This document shows positions 18,780 to 27,533 of a DNA stretch of 45,252 nt, one piece after another. Location of the stretch: the NCBI RefSeq assembly GCF_000818195.1, contig NZ_JTHL01000001.1, positions 61,071 to 106,322 of the forward strand, in the 5' to 3' direction. A model generated the notes under the pieces. That model made no database searches. It was given only the letters and a program-made list of their open reading frames with translations, and was not told where the DNA came from. Each line of letters begins with the position of its first letter. Position 1 is the stretch's first letter. This DNA comes from Streptomyces sp. 150FB. GTDB lineage: Bacteria > Actinomycetota > Actinomycetes > Streptomycetales > Streptomycetaceae. Position numbers and translations under genes: made by a program.

Positions 18780-19651
18780 ACCTCCGCCCTCCGGTTCAAA
18801 CGGGCCAGCAGCAGCATCGGAACGACGGTGACGAAGAAGAGCAGCACGCTCAGCGCCGACGCATAGCCGAGTCGGCCGCTGGAGCCCCCGGCCGCGTTCT
18901 GGATCAGGAGGACCAGCGACACGTCCTGGCCTCCGACCCCGCCGCCGCTCCCACCGAGGATGTACAGCTCGGTGAAGACCCGGATGGCGGAGACCGAGAC
19001 CAGGACGGCGACCAGAATCATGGTGCGGCTGACACCGGGAATGGTCACCGCGAAGAAACGTCGTACCGAACCGGCACCGTCGACCGCGGCCGCCTCGTGC
19101 AGGTCCCGGCCGACGTTCCCGAGCGCTGAGAGATAAATGATCATGTAGTAGCCGAGTCCCTTCCATACCGTCAGGGAGATGGCGCTGAACAGCAGCAGCC
19201 AGCGTCCGGTGAGGAACGGAATCGCCTCATGGCTCAGGTGCAGGGCCTTGATGGTCCCGTTGGCCAGGCCGCGGTCGTCCAGCAACCACTGCCAGATGAC
19301 GGCGACGACGACCGCCGAGGCGACGACCGGGAAGTAGAAGAGCGTGCGGAAGAAGGCGATGAACGGCAGGGCCCGTTCGACAAGCAACGCCATCAGCAGT
19401 GGGAGCACTGTCAGCAGCGGTACGCAGACGATCATGTAGATCACGCTGTTGAGCAGGGCGTCGAGCACTTGCGGGTCGTGCAGGATGTCCGCGTAGTTGC
19501 GGAGTCCGACGAACCGCCCACCGGTGAGTGTGCGGACGTTCGTGAAGGAGAGAAAGGCGGTGTTGACCGCCGGCCAGAGGCTGAAGGCGGCGAGCCAGGC
19601 CACCGCCGGGAGAACCAGCAGCCAAGGGGTGTACCACCGGTGGTATCGCAT
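18776..19651 (-). CDS. CUT1 sugar ABC permease, MalF-type
   Basis: 291 aa. Six membrane segments, starting LVLPAVAWLAAFSLWPAVNT, with the MalF-type EAA loop DLHEAAAVDGAGSVRRFFAVTIPG. It forms the heterodimeric channel with the MalG-type protein, whose start codon overlaps this stop. It is separated from the binding-protein gene by 73 bp containing a strong hairpin. Confidence 0.94.
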   Translation of the reverse strand: MRYHRWYTPWLLVLPAVAWLAAFSLWPAVNTAFLSFTNVRTLTGGRFVGLRNYADILHDPQVLDALLNSVIYMIVCVPLLTVLPLLMALLVERALPFIAFFRTLFYFPVVASAVVVAVIWQWLLDDRGLANGTIKALHLSHEAIPFLTGRWLLLFSAISLTVWKGLGYYMIIYLSALGNVGRDLHEAAAVDGAGSVRRFFAVTIPGVSRTMILVAVLVSVSAIRVFTELYILGGSGGGVGGQDVSLVLLIQNAAGGSSGRLGYASALSVLLFFVTVVPMLLLARLNRRAEV

Positions 19652-19677
19652 GGTGGGTCGGGTCCTGTCTCGCGAGG

Positions 19678-19712
19678 GCGAGGGCGGCGCGGTCGGCGAG
19701 CCCCGCCCTCGC
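19678..19712. other. intercistronic hairpin downstream of the binding-protein gene
   Basis: GCGAGGGCGG (19678-19687) and CCGCCCTCGC (19703-19712) are a perfect 10-bp inverted repeat with a 15-nt loop, placed between the binding-protein stop and the first permease start. No T tract. In sugar importers such hairpins commonly stabilise the 5' message and lower permease expression. Confidence 0.65.
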
Positions 19713-19724
19713 GCGGGTCTCGGA

Positions 19725-21029
19725 TCAGTCGGAGAGCAGCTGGTTCGCCTTGTTGACGATGTTGTCCAGCGCCTTCTTGGACGTTTCCTTGCCTGAGATC
19801 GCGAGAGCGAACTGCTGGTTGAGGATGGTGGTCATGTCCTGTGTCCAGACCGGCGGCTGGTAGTTCACAGCCGTCTGCAGGTCCTGGTACGAAATCACCG
19901 CGGCGTCGCCCTGCGGCGTGCCGTCGCTCTTCGAGTACGCCGGGTCGTGCGCGGCCGCGACGGTGCCGGGAAGGAAGCCCTGTGCGAGCTTGACGAAGTT
20001 GACCTGGTTCTGGTTGTCGGTCACGAACTTGGCGAACGCGAGGGCCAGCGACAGGTTCTTGCTCTTCGACGAGACGGAGATGCCCTGCACGTTGAGGATC
20101 GGCGTGCCGATCGACGGCGAGGGGATCATCTCCTTGGCGAGGGTGGGGTTCGTCTGCTGGGCCTGCTGGATGCCGTTGCCCTGACCCGTCGTCCAGGCGA
20201 CCTCCTGCTTGAGGAAGGCCGCGTTGTTGCCCATGTACGCCGTCGTGAGCACGGTGGACGGGAGGTAGCCGGACTTGTACGCGGCGCGGTACTTGTCGAG
20301 CATCGCGGCTGCGGCCGGGGTGTTGAAGACGAACTTGGTCTGGTCCTTGTTCGTCAGCGGCGTACCTGACTGGACGATGTCGTTGAGCCACGGCATGCGG
20401 CTCATCAGGCGGTCCTTGCCGCCGGACTTGTCGTGCATGACCTTGGCCTGAGCTGTGAGTTCGTCGAGGCTCGTCGGCAGCTTCTTCGTGTCGAGGCCGT
20501 CACGCTCGAGCATCGCCCCGTTCCAGTAGTTCATGTCGGCGCCGAGGTACCAGGGGAAGGCGTAGGTTCCCTGAACATTGGAGTACGTGTACGCCTTGAG
20601 CCCGCTGGACACGTACGTGGAGTCGAGCGTCGGCACGTTCTTCTTCAGGTCGAGCAGGCCACCGGTCTTGGCCACCGAGTAGGCGATGTCCGGGGGCAGG
20701 TTGACGACGTCCGGGAGACTGCCGCTGGTGACCTGGCTGACGACCTTGTCCGCGTAGTTGGCGCCGGGCTGGTCGACCCAGTTGATCTTCGTCCCGGGAT
20801 GATCCTTCTGGAACGTGTTGATCAGCGAGGTGAAGTAGGGCGTGAACGTCGGATTCTTCAGTGACCACGTCTGGAAAGTGAGGGATCCCTTGAGGGGCGC
20901 GTCGGCATCCACCTTCTTCTGTGAGTCGTTGCTGTTGCCGCCGCTGCCGCCAACACCGCACGCGCTCAGGGCCATTGTCAGCGCGACGGTCCCAATTATG
21001 CCTGTAGCCAGGATTTTGGGGTTTCTCAT
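19725..21029 (-). CDS. sugar ABC transporter substrate-binding lipoprotein
   Basis: 434 aa from ATG 21029, preceded by a strong AGGAGG 6 bp away; longer in-frame starts lack this. The signal peptide ends in the lipobox LSAC, so the protein is lipid-anchored outside the membrane. The body is a typical SBP type 1 sugar receptor (GSLTFQTWS near the N-terminus, VVNLPPDIAYSVA, aromatic residues that usually stack sugars). It begins the leftward operon binding protein-permease-permease-mannosidase. Substrate is inferred, from the glycosidases around it, to be a mannose-containing oligosaccharide. Confidence 0.93.
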   Translation of the reverse strand: MRNPKILATGIIGTVALTMALSACGVGGSGGNSNDSQKKVDADAPLKGSLTFQTWSLKNPTFTPYFTSLINTFQKDHPGTKINWVDQPGANYADKVVSQVTSGSLPDVVNLPPDIAYSVAKTGGLLDLKKNVPTLDSTYVSSGLKAYTYSNVQGTYAFPWYLGADMNYWNGAMLERDGLDTKKLPTSLDELTAQAKVMHDKSGGKDRLMSRMPWLNDIVQSGTPLTNKDQTKFVFNTPAAAAMLDKYRAAYKSGYLPSTVLTTAYMGNNAAFLKQEVAWTTGQGNGIQQAQQTNPTLAKEMIPSPSIGTPILNVQGISVSSKSKNLSLALAFAKFVTDNQNQVNFVKLAQGFLPGTVAAAHDPAYSKSDGTPQGDAAVISYQDLQTAVNYQPPVWTQDMTTILNQQFALAISGKETSKKALDNIVNKANQLLSD

Positions 21030-21422
21030 GGGATCCTCCTGTGGGCCGCCATTGGCCCGTCTCACCTGTATGCCGCGGGTTCTAAGGGTTATGTGAACCG
21101 GCATCAACTAATTCGATAAAGCTCTCAGGAACTATGCGTGCGGTGCGGAACCGTGTCAAGAGGTCGTAGTCATATCGGAAGCGGCGGTCAAAGCGGCGCC
21201 CGCAGCGGGTCGGCCACCGGGAATAGCTGCCTTACCTCACAGTTCCGAATGAATGACCCACAGCGACAGTTGGGGAAATCCGGGCGGCACGAATACGGCC
21301 CACAAGGCGCACGCGTACGCGCCACCCACGCGTGACGCGCATAAGACGGACGGAGGTGTCGCTCTGTGCGCGAGTGCCACTACTGGGAGAGGCCGCCTCC
21401 AGGGGACCGAGGGGCCGCCTTT
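21030..21422. other. promoter region of the mannoside import operon
   Basis: About 390 bp between the LacI stop and the binding-protein start. Leftward TTGATG, 16 bp, TTAGAA near 21085-21112 is a possible promoter. No second copy of the CG-centred LacI operator found at 22621 was recognised here, only a TAAAGC half-site near 21115. Confidence 0.35.
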
Positions 21423-22544
21423 TTACGGTGCGGCGGAACGGACGAGGGGCGGCGCGGTACTCTCGCGAAGGATGAGTTCTGGCAGCGGAACCTCCACGTT
21501 CCTGGCCGGCCCGCTCTCGATCAGCGCCGTCAGTTCCTCCGCCGCGCTCTTGCCGAGTGCGACGGTGTCCCGGGCCAGGGCGGTCAGCCAGGGATGGACC
21601 ATCCGGCAGATGAGCGAGTCCTCCCACGCCACGATGGACAGGTCGCGGGGGACGGACAGCCCCCTGCTGGTGGCCAGCGCCAGCCCGGCCGCGGCCATCA
21701 CGTCATTGTCGTAGATGATCGCCGTCGGCACGCAGTCGCCGTCCAGGGCCTGTTGGGTCGCCGCCGCGCCCTCCGCACTGGAGTAGTCAGTGGCGACGGA
21801 GCGTACGTCACTGAGCCCGAGGCGCTCCGACTCCCTGGCCAGGGAGTGGATGCGTCGCTCGGTATGCACCAGATCGGCCAGCCCCGAGATGTGCAGGATC
21901 CGGCGATGCCCCAGCTCGTACAGGTGCGTGACGACGCGAGCCATCGCGGCGGCGTCGTCGGCGTGGATCGTGGAGAGCGCCGGGTTGAGGGTGGCCTCCG
22001 TCCCCGGCCGCTCCGGAGTGCTGCCGATGACCACGGCGGGCAGGCCTAGTTCGTCGAGCAGTTCGGGACGCGGGTCGGCCTTGCGCGGGTCGACAACGAG
22101 CACGCCGTCCACGCGTCGCTCGGCCCACCAGCGTCTGTACGTCGCGCATTCGGCGTCGATGTCCTCCACCATCTGGAAAAGCAGCCCGAGTTGGTAGTCG
22201 GCGAGCACTTGCTGGATTCCCGAGATGAGCTCCAGTACGAACGAGTCCACGCCATAGGTGTGCGCCCGCCTGGCCAGTACGAGACCGACGGTGCCGGCCC
22301 CCTCCCCCGACAGCGCCCTGGCGGCCGAATCCGCTCGCCAGCCGAGCTGTTCGGCGACTCGGCGGACCCGGTCCCTGGTGGCCTCCGAGACGCCGGGACG
22401 GTCGTTGAGCGCGAAGGAGACCGCACTCTCGGACACCCCCGCACGACGAGCGATGTCCTTCATCGTGGGCCGGCGCGCCGGGATACGCCTCGTACGCCGG
22501 CCCGCCGGGGGCACCATTTTGTCCGAGGCCTGTCCCGCACCCAT
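21423..22544 (-). CDS. LacI-family repressor of the mannoside locus
   Basis: 373 aa from ATG 22544 with AGGAGG 7 bp upstream. An Arg-rich leader of about 28 residues precedes the LacI headpiece MKDIARRAGVSESAVSFALN and the hinge helix (AARALSGEG). The rest is a periplasmic-binding-protein fold effector domain. It lies between the import operon and the divergent GH5 gene, so it probably represses both until a mannoside inducer is present. A CG-centred operator is visible upstream of its own start. Confidence 0.93.
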   Translation of the reverse strand: MGAGQASDKMVPPAGRRTRRIPARRPTMKDIARRAGVSESAVSFALNDRPGVSEATRDRVRRVAEQLGWRADSAARALSGEGAGTVGLVLARRAHTYGVDSFVLELISGIQQVLADYQLGLLFQMVEDIDAECATYRRWWAERRVDGVLVVDPRKADPRPELLDELGLPAVVIGSTPERPGTEATLNPALSTIHADDAAAMARVVTHLYELGHRRILHISGLADLVHTERRIHSLARESERLGLSDVRSVATDYSSAEGAAATQQALDGDCVPTAIIYDNDVMAAAGLALATSRGLSVPRDLSIVAWEDSLICRMVHPWLTALARDTVALGKSAAEELTALIESGPARNVEVPLPELILRESTAPPLVRSAAP

Positions 22545-22620
22545 CCTTGCGCCTCCTGGAATCCGTTTGCCCGGGCCGCGTCTTGGTGAGCAGAACTAAG
22601 GCGCTTGACCTGGAGGACTA

Positions 22621-22632
22621 TAAAGCGTTTTA
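22621..22632. promoter_or_regulatory. LacI-type operator
   Basis: TAAAGCGTTTTA is a near-perfect CG-centred palindrome (5 of 6 positions match between half-sites), the form bound by LacI/GalR proteins. It lies 77 bp upstream of the lacI-type ATG and 150 bp upstream of the GH5 ATG, so it can control both divergent genes. Confidence 0.75.
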
Positions 22633-22781
22633 GTTGCACGTCGCAAGACCCGGCAAACCACTACTCCTCATCGATATGTTTCAGCTCGGCCCACAGTGAA
22701 GGAAAGGGGTGTGCTCGCAATCCGTGCGCCCACCTCGCGGGTCGTCGGGCCCTCCGTTCTACCCAAGGACTCCCCACGCGC

Positions 22782-24074
22782 ATGACTGCTGAGAGCAGCG
22801 CGCCCCACGCGCTGATGCCCCGAACGCCGCGCTTCGGCGTCAACTACACACCGTCCGAAGGCTGGTTCCACCACTGGCTCGACTTCGACCTGACTTCCGT
22901 CAAGGCCGACTTGGACTCCATCGCGGCCCTCGGACTCGACCACATACGGGTCTTTCCGCTGTGGCCGCTCTTCCAGCCCAACCGCACGCTGATCAGGCCG
23001 CGCGCGGTCGAGCAGTTGGTACAGCTCGTGGACGCCGCGGCCGAGCACGGTCTCGACGTCAACGTCGACGGGCTGCAGGGCCATCTCTCCAGCTTCGACT
23101 TCCAGCCGTCGTGGACCCAGACCTGGCACCGGCGCAACATGTTCACCGATCCTGACGTGGTCAACGCGGAGGCCGAGTACCTGCGCACGCTGGCCGCGGC
23201 CCTCGCGGACCGCCCCAACTTCATCGGCATGACGGTGGGCAACGAGGTCAATCAGTTCTCCAGCAAGCCGCACCCGGATCCGGACCGGATCACGCCGCAG
23301 CAGGCCCACTCCTGGCTGACGCGCATGCTTGAGGCGTGCGAGAGCGGCGCCCCCGGCAGGCTGCACGTGCACGCGGAGTACGACGCTGCCTGGTACCAGG
23401 ACGGACACCCGTTCACCCCGGCCCAGTGCTCGCGCCTGGGCGGGGCGACCGCGATCCATTCGTGGGTGTTCAACGGAACCGCCCAGACCTACGGAACACA
23501 GTCGACGGCCACCTCCCAGCACGCCGCCTACCTGATCGAACTGTCCAAGGCGTGGGCGGACGGGCCGGGCCGGCCGGTGTGGCTCCAGGAGGTCGGGGCG
23601 CCCGCCCCCTACATCCCGGCCTCCTACGCGGCCGAGTTCGCCGAAGCGACGATCGTCTCCGCCCTGGACTGCCCCGATGTCTGGGGGGTCACCTGGTGGT
23701 GCTCCCACGACGTGGACCGGCAGCTCGCGGACTTCCCCGAGCTCGAGTACAGTCTCGGCCTGCTCACCAACGACCGCGAGGTCAAGCCCGCCGGCCAGGG
23801 CATCTCACGGCTCATCAAGAACATCCGTGAGCGGGGTGAGTCTCCGGCTCCGCGCACCACCGCCCTGGTGGTGGACACCGGAGATCCCGATGCCGCGCCG
23901 AAGTTGTCGGTCTGTGCCCCCGGTGGTTCCGTGTTCGAGGCGTTCATGCTCCTGAGCGAGCGCGGAGTGAGGCCCACGACCGTACTCTCCGAACATGCCG
24001 GTGACGCCGCGCACTTGGCGGCGCGAGGCATTGTCGAGGTCATCACTCCCGAGGAGGTGAGATCCCTCTCCTAG
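22782..24074 (+). CDS. GH5-family glycoside hydrolase, probable beta-mannosidase
   Basis: 430 aa from ATG 22782 (AAGGA upstream; a longer in-frame ATG at 22605 would include the operator and is rejected). TIM-barrel signatures: FGVNYTPSEGW at the start, HIRVFPLWP, acid/base Glu155 in VGNEVNQ, nucleophile Glu270 in WLQEVGAP, GVTWWCSHD near the last strand. No signal peptide, so cytoplasmic. The features fit GH5 clan A, probably subfamily 18, whose bifidobacterial members cleave Man-beta-1,4-GlcNAc. Next to a GH38 alpha-mannosidase and an importer this makes sense for the N-glycan core. Subfamily assignment is from memory. Confidence 0.85.
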   Translation: MTAESSAPHALMPRTPRFGVNYTPSEGWFHHWLDFDLTSVKADLDSIAALGLDHIRVFPLWPLFQPNRTLIRPRAVEQLVQLVDAAAEHGLDVNVDGLQGHLSSFDFQPSWTQTWHRRNMFTDPDVVNAEAEYLRTLAAALADRPNFIGMTVGNEVNQFSSKPHPDPDRITPQQAHSWLTRMLEACESGAPGRLHVHAEYDAAWYQDGHPFTPAQCSRLGGATAIHSWVFNGTAQTYGTQSTATSQHAAYLIELSKAWADGPGRPVWLQEVGAPAPYIPASYAAEFAEATIVSALDCPDVWGVTWWCSHDVDRQLADFPELEYSLGLLTNDREVKPAGQGISRLIKNIRERGESPAPRTTALVVDTGDPDAAPKLSVCAPGGSVFEAFMLLSERGVRPTTVLSEHAGDAAHLAARGIVEVITPEEVRSLS

Positions 24075-24091
24075 TGCAGCTCCGCGTTGAC

Positions 24092-24133
24092 CCTGCGAGG
24101 GTCATGAGGCCCTGAGCGGGGTGCCCTCGCAGG
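24092..24133. terminator. hairpin after the GH5 gene
   Basis: CCTGCGAGGG (24092-24101) and CCCTCGCAGG (24124-24133) are perfect 10-bp arms around a 22-nt loop that is itself GC-rich. It begins 17 bp after the GH5 stop and overlaps the 3' end of the pentapeptide pseudogene on the other strand. Confidence 0.6.
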
Positions 24134-24615
24134 TCCGGGCGGAAGGGCAGGCTTCGTCGTCGTAGGCGGCCGTCCGCGAGTATGCCAACTGCTCCGGCGT
24201 CCCGCGCTGGGCAGCGTCCCACCGCACCGTGAACGGGTTGTCGACCGCCATGCTCCACCCCTGTTCGAAGCCGAACAGCCCTGCCGCGCCCGTGACTGAG
24301 CCCAGACCGTCGACCTCGTAGTGCCCGGGGAAGGCCATGTTCACCCGGCGCTCCGCACCGAACAGGCCCGCGCCGCTCAGATCTGTTTTGGACCAGGCCT
24401 TGGCCGTTCAGGTTCACGCCGCTCAGGTTCGTATTGAACAGGAACGTACGTCCGAGGTCAGCGCGGGCGAGGTCAGCTCGGTTGAGGTTCGCGTCGCTGA
24501 GGTCCGCGTGCCTGAGGTCCGCACCGCCCAGAGCCGCCACTGTGATCGGGCCGGCAGATGTGAGTTCGACTCCGGGCAGTCTGGCGCCACGGAGGTCCGG
24601 GCCACCCCGACGCCG
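24102..24615 (-). pseudogene. pentapeptide-repeat protein, frameshifted and truncated
   Basis: Leftward from about 24615 one frame reads GPDLRGARLPGVEL and then ADLRHADLSDANLNRADLAR and NTNLSGVNLNG, clear A(D/N)LxX pentapeptide repeats. Near 24385 the repeats continue in another frame (TDLSGAGLFGAERR) and run on through NMAFPGHYEVDGLGSV to the stop at 24102. One frameshift thus separates the halves, and the 5' end stops where carboxylesterase sequence begins on the opposite strand. No start with a ribosome site is seen. Pentapeptide proteins form quadrilateral beta-helices; here it is not expected to work. Confidence 0.7.
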
Positions 24616-24935
24616 CCCGGGTCGAGAAGGCCTGTCCGATCGACGGCGACGATCCCTGGTCGGCGGCTCTCGACTGGTCGGCCGCCGTCACCGACGCGGG
24701 CCGGACCTGTCCGACGACCACCGACGAGAGGGCGCTGAACCGCGAGAAACGGGAGGTCTACGGCTACCTCTTCGACGACGAGCACGCCCCGGACGACGTG
24801 GGCTACGCCGCACCCGAGGGGTTCCCGCTCGGGGCCCTGGAAGCCCTTCGCGAACGGCGACCACATCCAGCGGCTCGCCCCGGGCGCGGGAGGCATCGGC
24901 CCCGTGGACCCGGATCAGGAGGGCAGGTGTGAACT
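24605..24935 (+). pseudogene. carboxylesterase (type B) C-terminal remnant, frameshifted
   Basis: The plus strand encodes REVYGYLFDDEHAPDD and GFPLGA, matching the Y.FDD.HAP...PLGA segment of Streptomyces type B carboxylesterases. After a frameshift near 24835 it continues in a second frame with ANGDHIQRLAPGAGGIGPVD, the usual C-terminal block of that family. The catalytic Ser and Glu regions and the HG.E segment with the His are missing. It is a deletion product plus a frameshift, not a gene. Confidence 0.6.
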
Positions 24936-25289
24936 GCGGCGGTCCGTCGGGCTGTCCTCCCCGGCACGTGCTGCCACGGCTCGATGACCTGACCGAGCTG
25001 ATCGAGGCGTTGGCGACGCGCGGGCCCCGCACTCCCGGACACGGAGTACGGGGCAGACCGCCTGCCGCGCGCCGATGCCGGAGCCCTGACGGGGCCCTGT
25101 CAGAGGCAGGAACGAGGCGGGCACACCTCCCGTCTCACTCCCCGCGCGCGTCTCAGGAAGGTGGGGCAGCGAGCGACCACGACGAGACATCTGGTCGCAA
25201 CTGCCCTGACATGGGCAGTTGTCGTCGCTTCCCAGCCACCGGCCGGGGCGGGCCGCTCGCGCGGTCGCCCCACCTCCCAGGAGGGGTGA
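24936..25289. other. intergenic region with the metallopeptidase terminator
   Basis: About 350 bp. Apart from the hairpin at 25198-25221 I see nothing; short open frames here have no family resemblance. Confidence 0.45.
25198..25221. terminator. hairpin downstream of the M4 peptidase gene
   Basis: CAACTGCCC (25198-25206) and GGGCAGTTG (25213-25221) form a perfect 9-bp stem with a 6-nt loop, 69 bp beyond the peptidase stop. Confidence 0.65.
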
Positions 25290-27032
25290 TCAGCCGTTGG
25301 ACGCGGTGACGTTCACCGCCGCCCACGCCTTGTCGACGGTGTTGTACTCCGTGCCGCCCTGGCCGTACAGGTCCGCCGCTGCCTGGAGAGTCGCGGTGCG
25401 GGCGTCGTGGAAGTCCGTGGTGGAGACCATGTACCTGGTCAGGGCCTGGTAGAAGATCGCCGTCGCCTTCTCCCGGCCGATGCCCGTGACCGTGGAGCCG
25501 TCGAACGTCGCCGAGTTGTACTGGATGCCGTTGATGGTCTTGCTCCCGCTGCCCTCGGCCAGCAGGTAGTAGGCGTGCGAGGAGACGCCGGAGCCGGCGT
25601 GCACCTCGGTCTGCGGAGCGTTCGTGCTCCAGTAGTCGACGGCGCCCTCGAGCTTGTCCAGCGACGGGTGGTCGAGCCGGCGCAGGAAGCCCTGCGAAAG
25701 GCCGAGTTGCTCACCCATGAGGTAGTTCGGGGACTCGGCGGCGGTCTTCGAGCTGAACTCCACGTTGCTGCCGAAGATGTCGGCCAGCGACTCGTTGAGG
25801 GAGCCCGGCTCACCGACGAACGTGCCCTGCAGCCCTGCCGTGGACGCCACCACGCCGTGCGTCAGCTCATGACCGGTGACGTCGAGCTGGGTGAGCGGCT
25901 TGGTGAACGTCACGCCGTCACCGTCACCGTAGATCATGCACCAGCAGTCGTCCGACCATCCGGCGTTGCCGTAGTTCTGCCCGTAGTGGACGGCGCCCTG
26001 CGGACCGACGCCGTCATCCCTGATGCCGTCGCGGCCGAACGTGTTCTTGTAGAAGTCGAAGGTCTTGGTCAGCCCGTACTGGGCGTCCACGCCGGCGGTG
26101 TTGATGTCGGACGTGGTGGCGTTGCCCCACTTGTTGTCCGAGTCGGTCATGACGGTGGCGTCGTTGAACGGGTCCGCCAGAAAGCTGTTCTTGTCGTTCC
26201 TGATCTCCGTCTGGCCGCGCGTGGTGTCGACGAGGGTGTACTGGTTCGTCGCGGTCTGCGTGGTGTTGAGCGTCACCGTGCCGTTGTACATGGAGGCGCC
26301 GCTGCCGACTGCGGGCGAGGGGAGCCGAAGTGCGGGGCTCTGGGCCTTCGGTGTGGCGGTCCGTCCGGTCAGGGACGGCGTGGCGCGCTCACCCTGCGCC
26401 TTGAGCTTCTGCCGCACCTTCGGCGAGATGAACTCGTCCATGGTGCTGACGTTGCTGACTACGCTGCCCGTGCCCGCGTCGACGACCACCGAGTGGGAGG
26501 TGGCCACGTCGCCGCCGGCGGTGACCGTGACCTGGTAGGCGAGGACGCTCTTGCCGTCCTGGACGTTCACGAGCAGACGGGGAGCCGCCGCGGCCCCCTT
26601 CTGCACGGCCGAGGCGGCCTTGGACTGCGCCTGCTTCACCGTCAGCTTCGCGGCGACGGACGGCACCGAGACCGGCTTGTCGGCGGCGCGCGTCACACCG
26701 AGGTACTTCGAGCCCGGTGTGAGGTGGACAACGATGTCGGCACCGACGACGGGGAGCCCGCGGTACGTCTGCGAGAACCGGACGTGCTGCTTGCCGCTCT
26801 GATCGACCATGACGTCCGTGGCGACCAGGCCGCTCCATCTGGAGAGGCCGGTCTCGGTCTCGCGCGCGAAGGCGGCGGCGCTGGCGGCGTGGGCGACCGT
26901 CGCCTGGGAGGCCGCCTGGGTGCTGACGCTGTGGGGCGCGGGGCTCGCCATCGCCGTCGCCGTGATCGAGGCAGAGGCCGCGGTCACGATGGTCACCGCG
27001 ATGGCGAGCTTGGATATAAAGGGAGCACGCAT
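25290..27032 (-). CDS. secreted M4-family (thermolysin-like) zinc metallopeptidase
   Basis: 580 aa. A Sec signal peptide (MRAPFISKLAIAVTIVTAAS, then an Ala-rich cleavage region) leads into FTP/PepSY pro-domains (FSQTYRGLPVVGADIVVHL) and the mature peptidase. Zinc ligands His388 and His392 with catalytic Glu389 in HELTH; third ligand Glu414 in GSLNESLAD; the transition-state His lies in HAGSGVSSHAYYLL. No C-terminal P/Homo-B domain. The ATG has AGGAAGG upstream. It is a standalone gene with its own terminator and is unrelated in function to the phn operon upstream. Confidence 0.96.
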   Translation of the reverse strand: MRAPFISKLAIAVTIVTAASASITATAMASPAPHSVSTQAASQATVAHAASAAAFARETETGLSRWSGLVATDVMVDQSGKQHVRFSQTYRGLPVVGADIVVHLTPGSKYLGVTRAADKPVSVPSVAAKLTVKQAQSKAASAVQKGAAAAPRLLVNVQDGKSVLAYQVTVTAGGDVATSHSVVVDAGTGSVVSNVSTMDEFISPKVRQKLKAQGERATPSLTGRTATPKAQSPALRLPSPAVGSGASMYNGTVTLNTTQTATNQYTLVDTTRGQTEIRNDKNSFLADPFNDATVMTDSDNKWGNATTSDINTAGVDAQYGLTKTFDFYKNTFGRDGIRDDGVGPQGAVHYGQNYGNAGWSDDCWCMIYGDGDGVTFTKPLTQLDVTGHELTHGVVASTAGLQGTFVGEPGSLNESLADIFGSNVEFSSKTAAESPNYLMGEQLGLSQGFLRRLDHPSLDKLEGAVDYWSTNAPQTEVHAGSGVSSHAYYLLAEGSGSKTINGIQYNSATFDGSTVTGIGREKATAIFYQALTRYMVSTTDFHDARTATLQAAADLYGQGGTEYNTVDKAWAAVNVTASNG

Positions 27033-27533
27033 GTGGGGGGTCGTCCTTCCTGGACACGTCTCGGCACGTCCGCCGGGGGGGGCGGCGGAGGTATGACGAG
27101 ATCATGACATGGCGATGCGAAGTACTGGAAGGTTAAAGAACTTTTTTGTGGGGCGAGATGATCGTCTATCAGCCACCTCCCGTTCGCCGGCTGTTGCTCG
27201 GAAACCCCCGTCCGACAGCCCCGGGGTGATGGTGCGCAAGCCTGGAGAGAAGCCTGCGAAGGGCGTGCCGGAAGGCAGTGCGCCTTGGCTTTCCGCCACC
27301 CGCAAGCCGGTCGTGCTCGGCCGAGGCGGGTGAACGCATGGCCTGATCAGACCGGCTGTCCGCTGTCAGGCATGGGCGGGCGGTCACGGCACACAGCGGC
27401 GAGCAGGTCTGATCCACAGTCGATTCACCGTAGCCGCAGCCCAGTTCGACTCCGCATGTGCGTTGTTCCGTGGCTCGCGGGCGCCCGCGAGCGCGCCCAC
27501 CCCCGGCAGGGCGCCACCCGACCCGGGGAAGGG
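27033..27533. other. region between the phn operon end and the peptidase gene
   Basis: About 500 bp. It holds the probable phn operon terminator (27473-27492) and the peptidase promoter; the AT-rich segment 27110-27165 (rare in this window) is the best promoter candidate. No gene recognised. Confidence 0.45.
27473..27492. terminator. perfect 20-bp palindrome, probable phn operon terminator
   Basis: GCTCGCGGGC followed directly by its reverse complement, 41 bp beyond the stop of the last phn operon gene. As RNA it folds into a GC-only-core hairpin. An operator role is possible but there is no promoter evident beside it. Confidence 0.6.

Noticed and set aside
22605..22781. Upstream ATG for the GH5 gene
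   Set aside because: It would translate the LacI operator and a Cys/Ser-rich stretch; family homology begins after 22782.
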